Source: Sceloporus undulatus (Eukaryota > Chordata > Lepidosauria > Squamata > Phrynosomatidae). From it: 64,000 nucleotides of DNA. The translations under genes and the position numbers were made by a program. This document shows positions 41,441 to 54,417 of this stretch, piece after piece. Below the pieces are notes generated by a model. It was not told where the DNA came from, made no database searches, and saw only the letters and a program-made list of their open reading frames with translations. Location: the NCBI RefSeq assembly GCF_019175285.1, contig NC_056529.1, positions 20,573,853 to 20,637,852 of the forward strand, read 5' to 3'. Positions within the stretch are counted from its first letter, which is position 1; each line of letters opens with the position of its first letter.

Positions 41441-42007
41441 TTAGGAGCGAGGGAAAGAGAAAAGCTTCTCACTGTCTGTATTCTCTACAACATGCATAAC
41501 TGTATACATCTCTATTATATCTTACAAATACTTCATCTCTTTCCCTCTTCCCTTTTCTGCTGATAAAACAGGCACACAATTTGAGCTCCTTTTTGGAGTT
41601 GGCAACATGAGGCATTGTTAGATTTTGGGGCTAGCAGACTTTTTCTTCTCCTTCTGTATGCTTTGCGTTGGTTTTTTTTTTGAGGAGGGGAATCCTAATT
41701 TTGCCAAGGGTCAAAGGGCGTTACATAATTCTACTGGAGCAGTCAGCTCCTTGAAGGAGTTATGAGTTCTTGGAATGGTACAAAGATCATAAGATGATAG
41801 ATTACAAGCTTTAGTGTATGATACATAAGTAAACAGCCTTGAAACCAAGAAAAGTGGAGCAGGGAGGGGGGAACCCAACACATCTGTGCTGGTTTCGTAT
41901 TTCATGGAAGGGCATGCCAAAATTCCAAAAGTGGGTTAATGAATGAATGAAGGGCTTTTAATCCTTTCCGTGCTGTCACTTCTCTCTCTGCTTTATTGTC
42001 TTTGCAG

Positions 42008-42130
42008 CGTCGTTCCCCAGACCACAGTAATACTCAACAATGATCGTCAGAACTCCATTGTGGCCAAGATGGTAGGACAGGAAGAGCCATTGAACAGAGC
42101 GGCAGATTCATTGGAAAATATCCTGAACAC
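42008..42130 (+). CDS. BANP: BANP exon 5 (residues 122-162)
   Basis: The acceptor is TTGTCTTTGCAG|CGTCG and the donor is AACAC|GTTAGT. The 123 bases read VVPQTTVILNNDRQNSIVAK, then MVGQEEPLNRAADSLENILN. Relative to the human isoform I remember (KMEDPLSNR), the reptile carries three extra residues (VGQ) after Met. The nine bases coding for them start with GT and end with AG. The exon keeps phase 2 on both sides (length divisible by three), so skipping it would preserve the frame. Confidence 0.92.
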
Positions 42131-43242
42131 GTTAGTAACAACTCAATAGTCTCATCCTCCTATGTACATAGACCACACTTCCTCCCATGCCAGGTCCAAA
42201 TATTTCCATTTCTCTGCAGTCCGTCTCAAAACAGTGACAAAATGTGATGTCGTGTCACTTTCTGTTGCCATTTTGAGAGGGGCTACAAAGGAAAAAGTAG
42301 CTATTTAGAGGAGTATGGGGTTCTGCGGGTGCTTATGGGGGTTAGAGTTTTCACATGTTTTCACACTCTGGGAGGGTTCTGTTTGTCTGAAGGTCAAACA
42401 TTGCCTAAAATCATGCCGAAACATGGTTTTAAAAACATTTTTGGTTGGGGTTGAGGGACTTTGGGGGACTGATGGAGGGTTTCAGGAGCTACAGAGATGA
42501 GGTCCAGGGGCATAGGCTGCCCAGTACCCATCCCTGTTACACTGTCAGACTTTTGCAGCCTCTAGCTTACCGTTTGATTGTATTGCCTGGGAGAGGTTCT
42601 CCAGAGTTTCCACCAGGAAATTTTCTCCAACTTGGAGAAACTTGCTGGGGCTTAGAAATACAACCCGGGACCTGTGAGGTTAGGGTTTTGAGGGGAGAGG
42701 CTTGAGAGCATGTGAGGAATGGGTTCCAAGGTGTAAAACATGTGTGGCCATTTTCTCAGGAGCATCCTTTAGATCAGAGATGGGTCACTTTCATCCCTCT
42801 AAATGTTGGACTGAAGCTGCCAGCCTCTCTAACCAGCAAAATCAATGGTTGTAATGCTACAAGGAAAGGTGAAGCCTATCTGAAGAGTCCACCCACCATG
42901 GGTCAGGGATTGAGCAGTTATGAGGATGATACAGTGGAAGAGATGTGGGGCAGACCTTTGCAACTCAGGACTAAATCCAGTGTTAGTTCCACTGAAATAA
43001 ACTGGGGCTTGTTAGTCTCATCGTACCTCAGTCCCAGTTGTTTCTATGAGTCTTCTTTAATTGGGAGTAACTAATTGGATTTAGCCCTCAATTCCATTGT
43101 GCTAAAGTTATTTTACTCACTTTCTTAGCCTTCATTTCTGTACTGGTTTTCTGTGTTGTTTGAGGCCATATGCATGATGTGACATCATTTTAGGTTTATA
43201 GAGTTATTCACTTTTTCCCTTCTCTCTTTCCATACTCTCCAG
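42131..43242. other. Intron 5
   Basis: G-rich unassigned sequence at 42300-42720. A partial hAT-MITE word (GGACTGAAGCTGCCAGCCTC) lies near 42808. The pyrimidine tract before 43242 is strong. Confidence 0.45.
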
Positions 43243-43418
43243 TGCTGTTCCTGGGCGGAGGCAGAACACAATTGTGGTGAAAGTCCCAGGGCACGAAGAC
43301 AGTCACAATGAAGATGGAGAGAGTGGTTCTGAAGCCAGTGACTCGGTTTCCAACAGTGGTCAGTTAGGAAGCCAGAATATCGGGAACAATGTAACGCTCA
43401 TCACGCTGAATGCTGAAG
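43243..43418 (+). CDS. BANP: BANP exon 6, acidic/serine-rich linker (residues 163-221)
   Basis: The acceptor is CATACTCTCCAG|TGCTG and the donor is GAAG|GTAAGC, a strong site. The 176 bases read AVPGRRQNTIVVKVPGHEDS, then HNEDGESGSEASDSVSNS and a run ending NNVTLITLNAE. The segment is rich in Glu, Asp and Ser and is probably a flexible linker with phosphorylation sites ahead of the BEN domain. The NTIVVKV and NVTLITLN strings are conserved in vertebrate BANP. Confidence 0.93.
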
Positions 43419-46190
43419 GTAAGCATATAGTTGTTTGAGATCTTGGGCCAAATTCCAGTTTGTTTGAAAGTTGGTGTCAGAATAATATTTGGACTTTCAC
43501 TGAGCAATGTGCTCAAGGTGGATGGACTCATTAATGGTCATCATTGTCCCAGTCTCACTTTGAGAATGTCCATGCCTTTTTATTCCGTATGGACAAATAT
43601 TTTATTTGAGACGAAATTATTGAGGTTGATTCTTATGAGAATATGATTGCTAACGGATAGCAAGCGTTCTTCCCTTGGTACCGCCATCTGAAGAGAGAAC
43701 AATATTTTCAACAGTATTTCCAAGACTTAACCTGTGTTGCCCTTAGAAAAACTTTTAATGCCTTCCATTTTCAGACCATGCCATCAACTCACATGGAGGG
43801 AAAGTATGAAAGTATTCCTTGTGCACAACGGCTGTGTGTTCCTTATTTATTACATTGTCTATTTTATAGTGAGCCTAGGATGCATTTTTTGGGAGACCTC
43901 TTCGGTGCAAGGGCAGGTTGGATATTGCCTCATATTATTTATGGCCTGTTGATAGATCATTCTAAATCCATTACACTCAAGGTTGCCACCCTTCATAGCT
44001 CAAAAAATCTGCTGCAAATTCTTAAAGGCATTAGCAGTGGATTGCAGAGGAGACCACTTGTTGTAGTTGCTTTTATTACTGTTGGTCTGACATTTCAGAA
44101 AGTAACTTCTGATTAACTCTTTCATTCATTAAGTTCTTTGTAATTCTTTTGGCACAACTTAATAAGTGTTAGTAGTAGAGGATTTGTTGTACCAGATATA
44201 TTGTAGGTATATACTATTGTTTTGTAATGGACATTGTAGCCCAAAAGCATAAAACTAACTGCTTAAATATTTGGACTCCTTCTGTAAGATGTAGTGATAT
44301 CACCATTTTCGTGCAGATACATGTGTCGTAGTTTTCTCTCAAGGGACAAAAACCTTATAGTTGGCTTGATTTGCTTCTGGTATTCAGAAATGCTATATCT
44401 AAGTTGCTTCTAAGACTTCTTAAAATGCCTCCATCATCTGATAGATGTTTTGTCTCCAAGTCTTTCTGGCATTGTTCAAAGAGTCTTGGCGTTAACTGGA
44501 CAGCACTGAAGTACACTGAAGCGTTCTTTCATTATTTCTTAAACTGTCTTGCTTTGCTTTCAGTTAAAGAATTAAGGCAGAGGAGGACAGAGTTCACTCC
44601 ACGGGTTGCATTCAGCCTTTAGGGTCTCAATGTGCAGCTCCTAAGCTCCCCCAAACTCCGCAGATCCTCTAAAAGACAACCATAAAATAATTCTGGGTAA
44701 TTTTTCACCCCAGGGTTGCCAAAATGGCTGTGAAACACAACTTTTTGCTCCCAAGATGCTTTAAAAACCCAATAGAATCCCTCCAGAATTGGCCAGAATT
44801 GAAGCCAAGAGAGATGTTGCTCAGTTCCCGTTTCAACTTTGGCTGATTTTGATCAGATTTTGGCAGGTTTCTAAGGCATGGAGTGGACTGGCAGAACTTC
44901 TGCATGTTATATGTTGCAGCACGTTGCAGCATTTTTGAGCTGTTTGGGGTCAAAAATGCCTCTGAATTTTTTTTATTATTATTAGCAGCTCTGGGGGCTT
45001 TGGCATGCCAGTGTGGTCTTGTGGTGAAGATTGGCCCCCATCCTCTCCTGTGTTGCCGCCGCTGAACTAATGAGTGATGGGCATGGGATGGCTTCCCAAA
45101 TGCCCATAAAATGCCCCTTCCTGTTATGGCTTAGTGTCACTCAAACATTGCGTCCCATAGATTTTGAAGTAGCAGACGGTAGAAGTAGTGCAGCCTACGC
45201 AAAGCAATATCCCACTTAAGTGACCATCTTTCTTTCATTATTTGTTCTTATTGGTCCAAACAGTCCTTGCATTCCTGGAACACACCCAGAAGAGAATTCT
45301 CCCCCCCCCCCAGAGACCCTGGTAGTCTTGCAGATCAAGAGCACTTGATTTCAATTTCATATATATATATATGGCTTTCAAAACTGTGACCTAATTCTGC
45401 GGTTGTGCCTCAGAGTTGAAACCTGGCCCTATGAAAACAGCCTCGTTCCTCTAGGAAGCAACATAATGTACCAGCATGCAGCTCCTGTAACTCATTATGA
45501 CCTTCTGTTAATGTGGAAGGCTTTTGAAAGTAAACAGGGACTTTTGGCAACTCTAAACAATATTTTTTAAAAACAGGAAATTCCCATAAAAACATATTGT
45601 TGATAGGAGAGCCTTGTCAGCAATTTTTCCATTTCCCAAAAAAACAACCTCCCCCCCACTTTAAGTTCTGTCCATCCAATCGCTGACGGTGTTTGGGAAA
45701 TCAACTTTTCAATATGTCTCTAATAATCCCCCTTTTTTGTGTAGTGCATATTGTGTTTGTATATATTGCAAAATTAAAAATAGGTGCAACGATCAGTTGA
45801 GCAACGGATGGAGAAAAGAGTAGACAGCAAGGCAAAACAAAGGCATAGAGACCGGATTCTAACTGAGATGGTTCATCTATGCCTGGGTTGGAATGCTTTG
45901 GTTTACAATTGCATGGTGGAGGAACGGTTGGCATTTCTTCTCTGGATATCCCCCTCTCTCCCATTTCCTTCATATAGAAAACTCACATGTAAACAAGAAA
46001 GATCTACTAATTAGTACAATTCTGTCTGACATGCTGGTTTTCTGAATGGAGGGGATACTTTGTAGGAAGGGATCCTTCCACTGCTCTCTTACTTGGTGTT
46101 GTCCATGGGTAGTTTTATCCCCTGTGAGAACTTGCTCAGGGAAACATGGTGTGAAGTCTGTGTGAGTGCGCCTGGGCTTTAAAATCTTCG
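43419..46190. other. Intron 6 start, repeat-poor
   Basis: No transposon landmarks for 2.7 kb. A C run at 45300 and an (AT)n run at 45358. The segment 44640-44960 has the feel of a diverged repeat but was not assigned. Confidence 0.4.
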
Positions 46191-46191
46191 T

Positions 46192-46512
46192 TGTTTGTTG
46201 TTGTTGTTGTGTACCCTCAAGTCATTTCCAACTTATGGTGACCCTAAGGTGAAGCTATTGTAAGGTTTTCTTCGCAAGGTTTGTTCAGAGGAGGTTTGTA
46301 TTGTCTTCCGATGAAGATGAGTGCATGCGACTTGCCCAATGGGTTTCCTGGCCGTGTTGGGAATCGAACCCAGGTCAGAGTCTAAAGTATTATATGTGTG
46401 TGAGCGTGTGACATGCCCAAGATCATCAATTGGATTTCATGGCCATGCAAGGAATTGATCCCTGATCTCCAGAGTCAAAGTCCAACACTCAAAGCACTAC
46501 ACCATGCTGGCG
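46192..46512 (-). repeat. Minus-strand Sauria-type SINEs, two overlapping copies
   Basis: GTTGTTGTTGTTGTTGTGTA tail and body to about 46390. A second head region (CCTGATCTCCAGAGTCAAAG, CTCAAAGCACTACACCATGC) then ends at 46512. Confidence 0.8.
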
Positions 46513-47670
46513 GTCTTTTTCTTGGTCTCACCACCTTTCCAGACACGTTTGGTGGGAACATGGGAGACAGGGTCTTCTCAGTGGTTGCTCCCATGCTTTC
46601 GAAATCCCTCCCTAGGAAGGCAAGAATGGTGCCTACTTTGCTGTCTTTCCGTTAGCAAATGAATCAGCGAGCTGAATCTAAATTTTTATTTCCCTCCTTT
46701 TCTCTCTATTAAAGAAGGTGTTAACTGTAGAAGCAACACTCATTTTCATTCCAGTTTTGGAGCCCTTTTCAAAAAAGCCTAAGCAGTGATTAATATTTAT
46801 CAGCATTGATTCTGTGTTTGTGCCATTCGTGTCTATGCCTTCCACCTTCAAAGTTCTTTGCGAAAGTGGAGATGTGAATGGGGTTTCCCGCTGCCAGAGA
46901 GAACTGAACTATATTTGTGTGTTGTGGTCAAATTTTCTAACCAGCCGGCAACATTTAAAACCTTTCTCCCACCAATATATATCAGAAAAGGCAATAATTT
47001 TGAGTAATCCTCTCAACTGTTTATTTAAGTGAAGCAGTTTCTGACGGAGAAAGAAGAGGTTGTCGCTGTTTGACCTTTTCAACGCGATTCTTTGGCAACG
47101 GGTTTTCACGCAGACAGATGTTGGCCTTTAAATAGGATTATTGTATATATAAAGGCTGGCGAAAAGTGCCTTGGGAAGAGCCATCCAGTAAAACTTTCTT
47201 TGAGATTTATGAAAGCTTGGAGGATGGAGATTAGTAATAGGAATTGCCCCTTGGCCATCTCCTTGGTCCCAGCCTTGGGCTTCCTGCTTTAGAAGAGGAG
47301 AGGTGACTTTGCTCAGCTAGGGAGAAGGACTGGAAAATATAGCCGCTCCACATCAAATTACCGCCTGCAGTTTTAACACTTTTAAACATTTGCACTGTGC
47401 TTTATAGTGCCTGTCACAACAGACCTCTGAAGGAAGAATGGCTGGAGCCATTATTCAGAAAGGAAACGGTCCAGCAGAAGCTTTTCAAGGCTCCTTGGAC
47501 TGCGGAGAACAGCAATCGAAGAAACAGAAGTAGGAGAGCCCCTTGGAGCATCTATATTGGGAGAAAGGCGGGAAATAAGTCAATAACAATAACAATAATA
47601 ATTGTGTGGATGTCTGCATTGTCCTGCATTAGCTTCCAGACTGTGTCACAAGTTGCTTTCACATTTTCGT
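46513..47670. other. Intron 6 interior, no recognised repeat
   Basis: Contains an (A/C-rich) AATAACAATAACAATAAT tract at 47582. No exon seen. Confidence 0.4.
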
Positions 47671-48106
47671 TGTTGTTGTGTGCCTTCAAGTAGTTTCCAA
47701 CTTATAGAGAGGCAATGTGGCGTAATGGTTTGGGCATTGGACTATGACTCTGGAAAACAGGATTTAAATCTTTGCTCGGCCATGAAAAAGCACTGGGTGA
47801 CTCTGGGCAAGTCACACTCTCTCAGCCTCAGAGGATGGTCATGGCAAACCCCCTCTGAAGAAACCTGCCAAGGAAATCCTGTGATAGGTTCACCTTAGGT
47901 TTGCCGTAAGTCAGACTTAAAAGCAAACAACACATACACAAGGTGAACCTATCACTGCGTTTTCTTGGCAAGATTTGTTCAGAGGGGGTTTGCCTTTGCC
48001 TTCCTCTGAGCCTGAGAGAGTGTAACTTACTCAGGTTCACCCAGTGGGTTTAAATGGCTGAACAGGATTCAAACCCTGTTCTGCTCAAACCACCTTACCA
48101 TGCTGA
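47671..48106. repeat. SINE inserted into SINE (opposite strands)
   Basis: A minus-strand Sauria-type tail (TTGTGTGCCTTCAAGTAGTT) stops at about 47705. A full plus-strand copy (GCAATGTGGCGTAATGGTTT to AAGCAAACAACACATACACA) follows. The minus copy then resumes with AGGTGAACCTATCACTGCGT and runs to its head at about 48106. Confidence 0.8.
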
Positions 48107-48109
48107 CTT

Positions 48110-51100
48110 TTAAATTTTACGGGAGTTGAAAGATGCAGTGTGCAGATCTGCGGCAGAGAAGACATTGATTCAAAATGGTGGTCTCAGAAAGCCCTGAATT
48201 TGTCATAAAATGTTTTGTTGCTACACGGGTGAAAACAAAGATGTAGCATAAGGAAGGAAGCCAAGGTAAATTTGGAATTTGGAAATGTTACCTTTTTTGA
48301 ACTACAACCCCCAGCATCTGCAGATATTAAGAGGTAGACCAAGGTTTAACTGAGCTGGAAATAGATGAGAATAATATGTCTTAATATAGTTAATAATATT
48401 TGTCAGTATGAACCCTCTCCTCTCCTCTCCTTTTCTTTCTTTCTTTCTTTCTTTCTGAGAAAAAAGATTTTATTAGTGCCCTTTGATACTGTAGAGGGAG
48501 CTCTGGGTCAACTGAAACGGAAAGCCTTCTCAATTGTGTGCGATGCTTGCGCACAGGGGTGAGCATGGTATTTTACAGATAAGTAGGTCACTTTCTTCAC
48601 CTCTTTGAAACCTGTGAGTTGATGTCAGTATATTAATGTTTGTAGACCTGCCCAGTCAACCTCCAGCTCCCATTGTTTTGACCACAGGATTTCCTGTGGC
48701 ATGGCACAGCTCAATCCCTCAAAATCACATTAAATAATTTCTGTATGTTTCCATTTGTAGCCATCGCTTCCTTTACTAATTCATTTCAATTTCATTTATT
48801 TAATACATTTATATCCTGCTGCATCGAGGGAACTTTTGGACACAGTTTTCCTTAAAAGGCTCACCGGAAGCCAAAAATAGTCTGCAATTCTCTCTCTCTA
48901 CCCAGAAGTAAATTCTGTTGCCTTCAGCGGATGTTACTTCCAAGTAGGTAGGTTTTTGGTTGCAACCTAGGAAAACAAAAGTGTTTTTGAAAAACTAAAG
49001 CACATTATTCTACCTTTGGGAAAAATATGAGTCCTGATATTTGGACAGTGACACTTACAGTGCTTGCTTCTGGAAAGCATTGAAGCTTTGGTGGACCTTC
49101 TCAGGAAACCTTCTCCATAAAGGGAGTTCTGCCAGCAAGGTGCCAACTTTTAAAAGGCCCTTCCTTGGTTTGCATTCACTTCAGCTCAGAAGGTAAGGGG
49201 CTCACAATATGATCTTGAAATTCAGACAAGTCGGCTCACTGTAAAAGGGATTCCTCTTTTTAATTAGCTTTCTAGATAGGACGATCGAGTCCTGTTTGAA
49301 TCTCTCCTCCTCTGAACTCCTGCAGCAGTTAGCTTCATATACAAAACGTCCAAGATATAATCCGTTAGCTTCAGTGGATTATCCTGAAATGCAGTAGAGC
49401 TGGAACATCAATACCAGCTTAAGCCCAACTATAACAAAAAGGATGAAAGGTCTTCCAAGCATCGCAAAAAGCCCTTTGGGTTTTTGCGAAGGGTTTCTGT
49501 AGCTTTGGGGTCGCCACCAAGAAAGCTTCTTTGCAGCCCTTCTGACACGATGGTTAAGAGGTGTTTTTTATGGAAACTGCTCAGGATTTTTAAAGAGTGG
49601 GATAACAGGAGAGAGGTCATTGCTTGGGCATATTGAGGCCAAACTGGAAGTTCATAGTTCGGGAAACTGGTACCTGCGCTTGCGTTTCGATGACGGAAAA
49701 CCAAGCAATGAAATATCTACATCCTCTGAAGTGCTTTCAAGAAAGTGACGGTGGTAACGGTTAGAATATTTTTCAAACTCACCATTAAGTGTTCTTCCAG
49801 TGCCACTTTTTCCCCCTTGCAAAGGACAATTTTCCTAGATTGACATATCATTCAACTGCTTCCATGTGTGTGGGGCTCCCATTTGCTTTTGCTGCGCTTT
49901 GGAAATTTGCTCGTTCTTTGCTTATATAAACACTTTTTTATTTTAGTGTAAATGTTTGTTTGTTTTTTGAAAAATGATTCTTGCAAGCTACGCACAACCT
50001 GTCAAATCTTTTAGCAGGGTGTTTTGTCATGCCAACATTTATCAGTGTAGATAGAGGCTGGGCTTCTCAGAGGTTTTGGCGGGATCAGAACAGAATAAAC
50101 ATGCAGACTTTTTTTTGCAGGGAGATAACATTTTTCTATACTCCAGAGAAATCAAAAGTTCAAGACAGAGCATGGGGATATATGGCTATGGATATATGCA
50201 TGTCTTGCAGAAATTTGGAAAGGGAAATTGTAGACTCATGGGACTGGTCTAAGGATCATGTTTATCTGTGCATCCTCAATATTCTCCTTTTAGACACAAG
50301 TTGGTTTACACGGATGACTGGAATCCAGACAGGTCATTCAGTAAAGACTGTACAGAAATATATACATGAATTAAAACACATTAACAAGCCCTTTCAGGCA
50401 TGTTCATGCACAGCTCACTAACAGAATTGGAATCTGTGAAAGAACAATTCAAGAGCCCAAGAAGACAGGAGCAGAGCTAAGGAAGGCTTTGTGTTTTTTT
50501 GCAAGCGCTGTGTTTCAGCTACTTATTATAGAGTTTAGAAAGTGAAGCACTGCGGTTAGTCATTTATTGGCTTTAATAAATAGCCTGCTGCTTTACTGTT
50601 TCTGTTGTCCATTAGTTTTCTGCTATTGTTCCTTGTTTTCAGAAACTCCAGGAACAGAAAACAAAAACAGAGAAGCACGTATTCGTAGTGGAAGAATGAG
50701 AGGAGACAAAGTCCCACGTGTTAAATGATAGCAAATGAGACTTTCTTCTCATTCCTTCAGAAACTTCACACCCTTCAGATTGATGAGAAGATGGCTTTGT
50801 TGAGAAAATGGCATCTAAAAATGCCCTTTAAACAGAAAACGCTACCTTTCCCACCCATAAAATAACATTCCTCCTGCTTACATATCTTGGGGTAGCTGCA
50901 CTGGCTATACAGCAGAGTACAATAATATCCACAATCCACAATACAGCCATACTTGAGATGTCATATTGGAGAGACTTGTAGTTGGTCACATCCAGCTTTC
51001 TGAAGTGTGTGGTGATGGAGAAAGCAGCAACTGTCCTTGTGATACTTTCTGCAAGTCAAATTTGGGGAGTGAGAATTGGGAACTTGATCCGTCGTCATCT

Positions 51101-51960
51101 ATCTCTTGTCCCTTATGGTTTTCCAGAAAAACTGCCATCTAGGTAAGGTTATATGGTTTTTGGGATATTATCATGGCCTGGAATGGGCAAATCATTTCCA
51201 GTTACAATGAAGGCTTAGTTAGATAGATTTCCTAAACAGAAAACACTCTGGGTGGCTCTTTATTTCTCATAAAACCCTTCAGATCTGTATAAGTATCTGC
51301 CAGTACCTTCTTTTTGTATTTTAGAAATTGGAGAAACTGCTGTGAGCTTTGCAGTTTTCATTTTTTTAGTTGGCAGTTAGAGTCATAAAAATAAGCAAAT
51401 GCAGATCAGTCTAAATTTTTTCAGAAGCGGTCAGCGAAAACTTTAATGAAGTAGGGAAAGTTATTAGCCTTTGTGGGACTATCCTTGGTCACCATTGTTC
51501 AGCTCATTAAGTCAATAGCATTGGACTTCCAGATTGGTTCCAGACACACAAATGACAGAGCTGACAATTGTGTAAGCATGTGTACATGAAAGTAGACTTT
51601 AATTGAACAGTCCATCTGCATGGGATTTTACAGTACTTGAAAAAAGCAATTGTTAGCAAAGGGAGAAAATCTTTCTGTCTCAGCCATGGCAGCTTTCACG
51701 TTTTGTTTCCCTCCCACAAAGACAGCGAAGAGGTTTGTGGAACTATGACATCTTTTCCTCTCTTGTTGGATTTCAAAGTGCTCAGCACTGTCCATGGGAA
51801 CATTAAGTAAGAGTTCAGGCAGCTAAAAACTGGGAGAAGGTTTGAAGGGTCTTGGTATGATTTGCAGAAAAATCAAATTTTGTAGCAGAAAAGTGAATGG
51901 GAGCGAAACAGACAGTCTCTCTTAGACTGTGGGATTGAGGTTAAAGCAAACCTTTTAACA
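48110..51960. other. Intron 6 interior, largely unassigned
   Basis: A (CTTT)n run at 48435-48456, and a LINE-like minus-strand end near 48790-48830. A 146-codon frame at 49981-50421 is judged to be chance. No exon-like sequence. Confidence 0.4.
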
Positions 51961-51964
51961 TTTT

Positions 51965-52088
51965 GTATAACAGACACCATTATATATACCATGCCATTGT
52001 TCATAATGGAATTTGGAGCATCCATGGATTTTGGTATCAACAGCAGGTTCTGGAACTAAACTCCAGTGGATACCAAGAGCACACTGTA
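51965..52088. mobile_element. pogo/Tigger-like MITE, right half
   Basis: CATCCATGGATTTTGGTATC and TGGATACCAAGAGCACACTGTA-type right end; the left end is missing. Confidence 0.65.
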
Positions 52089-53826
52089 CTTTACTTGGTT
52101 GATTCAGCAGTTCATCTCTACTTGGATTTAAACCTTAATTTCTGAAAAGAAAAGATACCCGAGGAAGCTGTTTGTGGAACTGGGGAAATTGCTCTTGAAG
52201 GAGGAGGTAGAAAACTGATCTCTGAGTTTATGTGCTCTTTGCAGTTTGGGGTTTGATGCCTTACATTTCACCTGCCACTCATGGGGACTACTTTGGCTTT
52301 TCTTCCTTTTAACCTCCAATCATGGAGCCTTTTCTCTTGAATATTGCATGCATTAATTTGATTTATAACCTATCCTTCTCCCAAAGCTGGGATTCAGGAC
52401 AGCTCACAACAATTTAACCTAAAAAGGTAAACCTGAGAAGATAAAAAGTTGTAATATTAAACCACAGTTCAACAAATTATCTTATTAAAACATAGTTGAA
52501 TTAAAAAGAATTCAGATGTAGCTGAGTTGTTTTAAAAAATACATAGGAGCATCCAATAGAGGAGTAGGCGACAAGAACATAGTTCCCCATATCATCAAAT
52601 GTTGCACAAATGAATAATAAGGCTGATGTTTCAGCCATCAGGGAACCTCTCTCTGTATTTTGAGCGAGGTAAATAGCTTTTGCCAAACGGAAGCCTACCG
52701 CAGCCGAGCAACAATTGAGAACTTGGTTATCTGAGCATTGCTTACCCCACGCTTCCATTTCTTTGGATGCAGTTATTGGCCACCAAGAAAGAAAGAGAGA
52801 ACGCAGCACTTATCTTCGTACAAATCTCCTTATAGATTATGATTTAGTAAAATGGTACATTGGGGAAAACAACAGCTAATTGTTTTTTTTAAAATGAGAT
52901 TTATTTTACTAGACACTTAATTTGTCTCATCAGAAATCTTTTGCCTCGGTTCCTCCCTGCCCCACTCTTCTCTATTTCATTTTTTATCGTGTGAGGTTTT
53001 TTAATAGGGCCCAGGAGAACATTGAAGATGAAGATCATGAATGGATCTCCGGGCGCTTGTAGTTTTTCTGACTCTTACCCTATGTATCCTTGATATGTGT
53101 ACTGCAAATGAATCCCGTTGTCCCAAGAGTGCCGTGGCGTTCCTTCCAGTGGACTTTTGGTGGTAACTTATTCCATATGTTTTAGAACCCCTTTGGGTGA
53201 TATTGTTTTGCCAAAATAATTTTTGTTCCCAGTTTCCAGAGGTTGAGATCATTTTCCTTGGATTTGTTTTCTTGATCATTTTTGAAGAGTTTGTCAGTTT
53301 CATAAATCTCCTGTAATGGAAGGGGGAAAAAACAATTAAGTCACTAGCAATTCATTTGTCTTGGCCAAAGATAATACGTCAAAGAGATGAGCAGCCAGTG
53401 TTACAGTAGAACTTGGAAAAGGCGCTTGGTTGGAAATCACGGAAGGGTCTGTGCGTGCCTTGTTCACGATGAACATCCAGGCAAGTTAATGGAGGAATGA
53501 GACTTCAGAGTTAATTCTTTCACACATAGCACTGTGCTTGGGCGATTGTGATGGCATCTTGGTAGCCTTGTGCAGATTAGGAATTGACACGGTACATTAC
53601 ACCAGTGCTACTCAAAATGGTGGCTGCAAGTCCGTGGGGAGTTTCCAGGAGAGAAAGAAACACCTGTGACTGATGTGTAGAAATATGGTACCCATTCCCA
53701 AGACACTGGAAAAATAGTAATTGCTGGTCCCCCCATCAGATAGCCTGAGAAACACTGCATAAAATGCATATTTAAAGCAGCACCAAATGGGTAATCAATT
53801 TTATTACAATCACAGATCAATCATAA
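52089..53826. other. Intron 6 interior
   Basis: A minus-strand LINE tail (TATAACCTATCCTTCTCCCA) lies near 52360-52440. Nothing else recognised. Confidence 0.4.
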
Positions 53827-53827
53827 A

Positions 53828-54063
53828 GGAGTCCTGGTGGTTCAGTGGTTAAATTCCAGTACTGCAGCCACTCACAGCCACAAGGTTGTGAGTTCGATGC
53901 CAAGCAAGGTTCCAGGGTTGACTCAGCCTTGCATCCTTCCGTAGGTCACTAAAATGAGTACCCAGCTTGTTGGGGGGAATTAGCTTACACTTTGTAAACT
54001 GCTTAGGGAGTGTTAAATCACTGATAAGGACTGTAGAAATATACTTGCTATTGCTATTAAAAG
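53828..54063 (+). repeat. tRNA-derived SINE with L2-like tail
   Basis: The pol III A box TGGTTCAGTGG (53838-53848) fits TRGYNNANNNG exactly. The B box AGTTCGATGCC (53891-53901) is one off. A core TAAAATGAGTACCCAGCTTG and an L2-like end TTTGTAAACTGCTTAGGGAG follow. This family differs from the Sauria-type copies. Confidence 0.8.
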
Positions 54064-54136
54064 AACATAAACAGAACATGGGGCGGGGGGGAGGGGAACA
54101 AACAGATCCCAGTTTACAAGAATTCTTGGACATATA

Positions 54137-54357
54137 CAGCCAGCCCTCTTTATCCACGAATTCCACCATTCATGGCTTGAAAAAGTGAAAAATATAAATG
54201 GCAAAAAGCAAACCTTGATTTTACCATTTCATGTAAGGGATACCATTTTACTATGCCATTGTATTTGATAGGACCTCAGCAACCACGGATTTTGGTATCC
54301 ACGCCGTGTGTGTGTGTCCTGGAACCAAACCCCACTAGATACCAAGGGCCCACTGTA
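54137..54357. mobile_element. pogo/Tigger-like MITE, complete
   Basis: Begins CAGCCAGCCCTCTTTATCCA and ends ACCAAGGGCCCACTGTA; the interior AAAAAGCAAACCTTGATTTT is shared with 40471. A short (GT)n run sits inside. Confidence 0.78.
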
Positions 54358-54417
54358 CATAAATAGCAGTTCAGCAGCCATCTTCTAAATCAATACCAGA
54401 TAGCAGATGGCTGTGCC

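Noticed and set aside
49981-50421. 146-codon open frame in intron 6
   Set aside because: No domain, no splice borders, no codon bias seen, and no resemblance to a known protein. Expected by chance in a 64-kb window.
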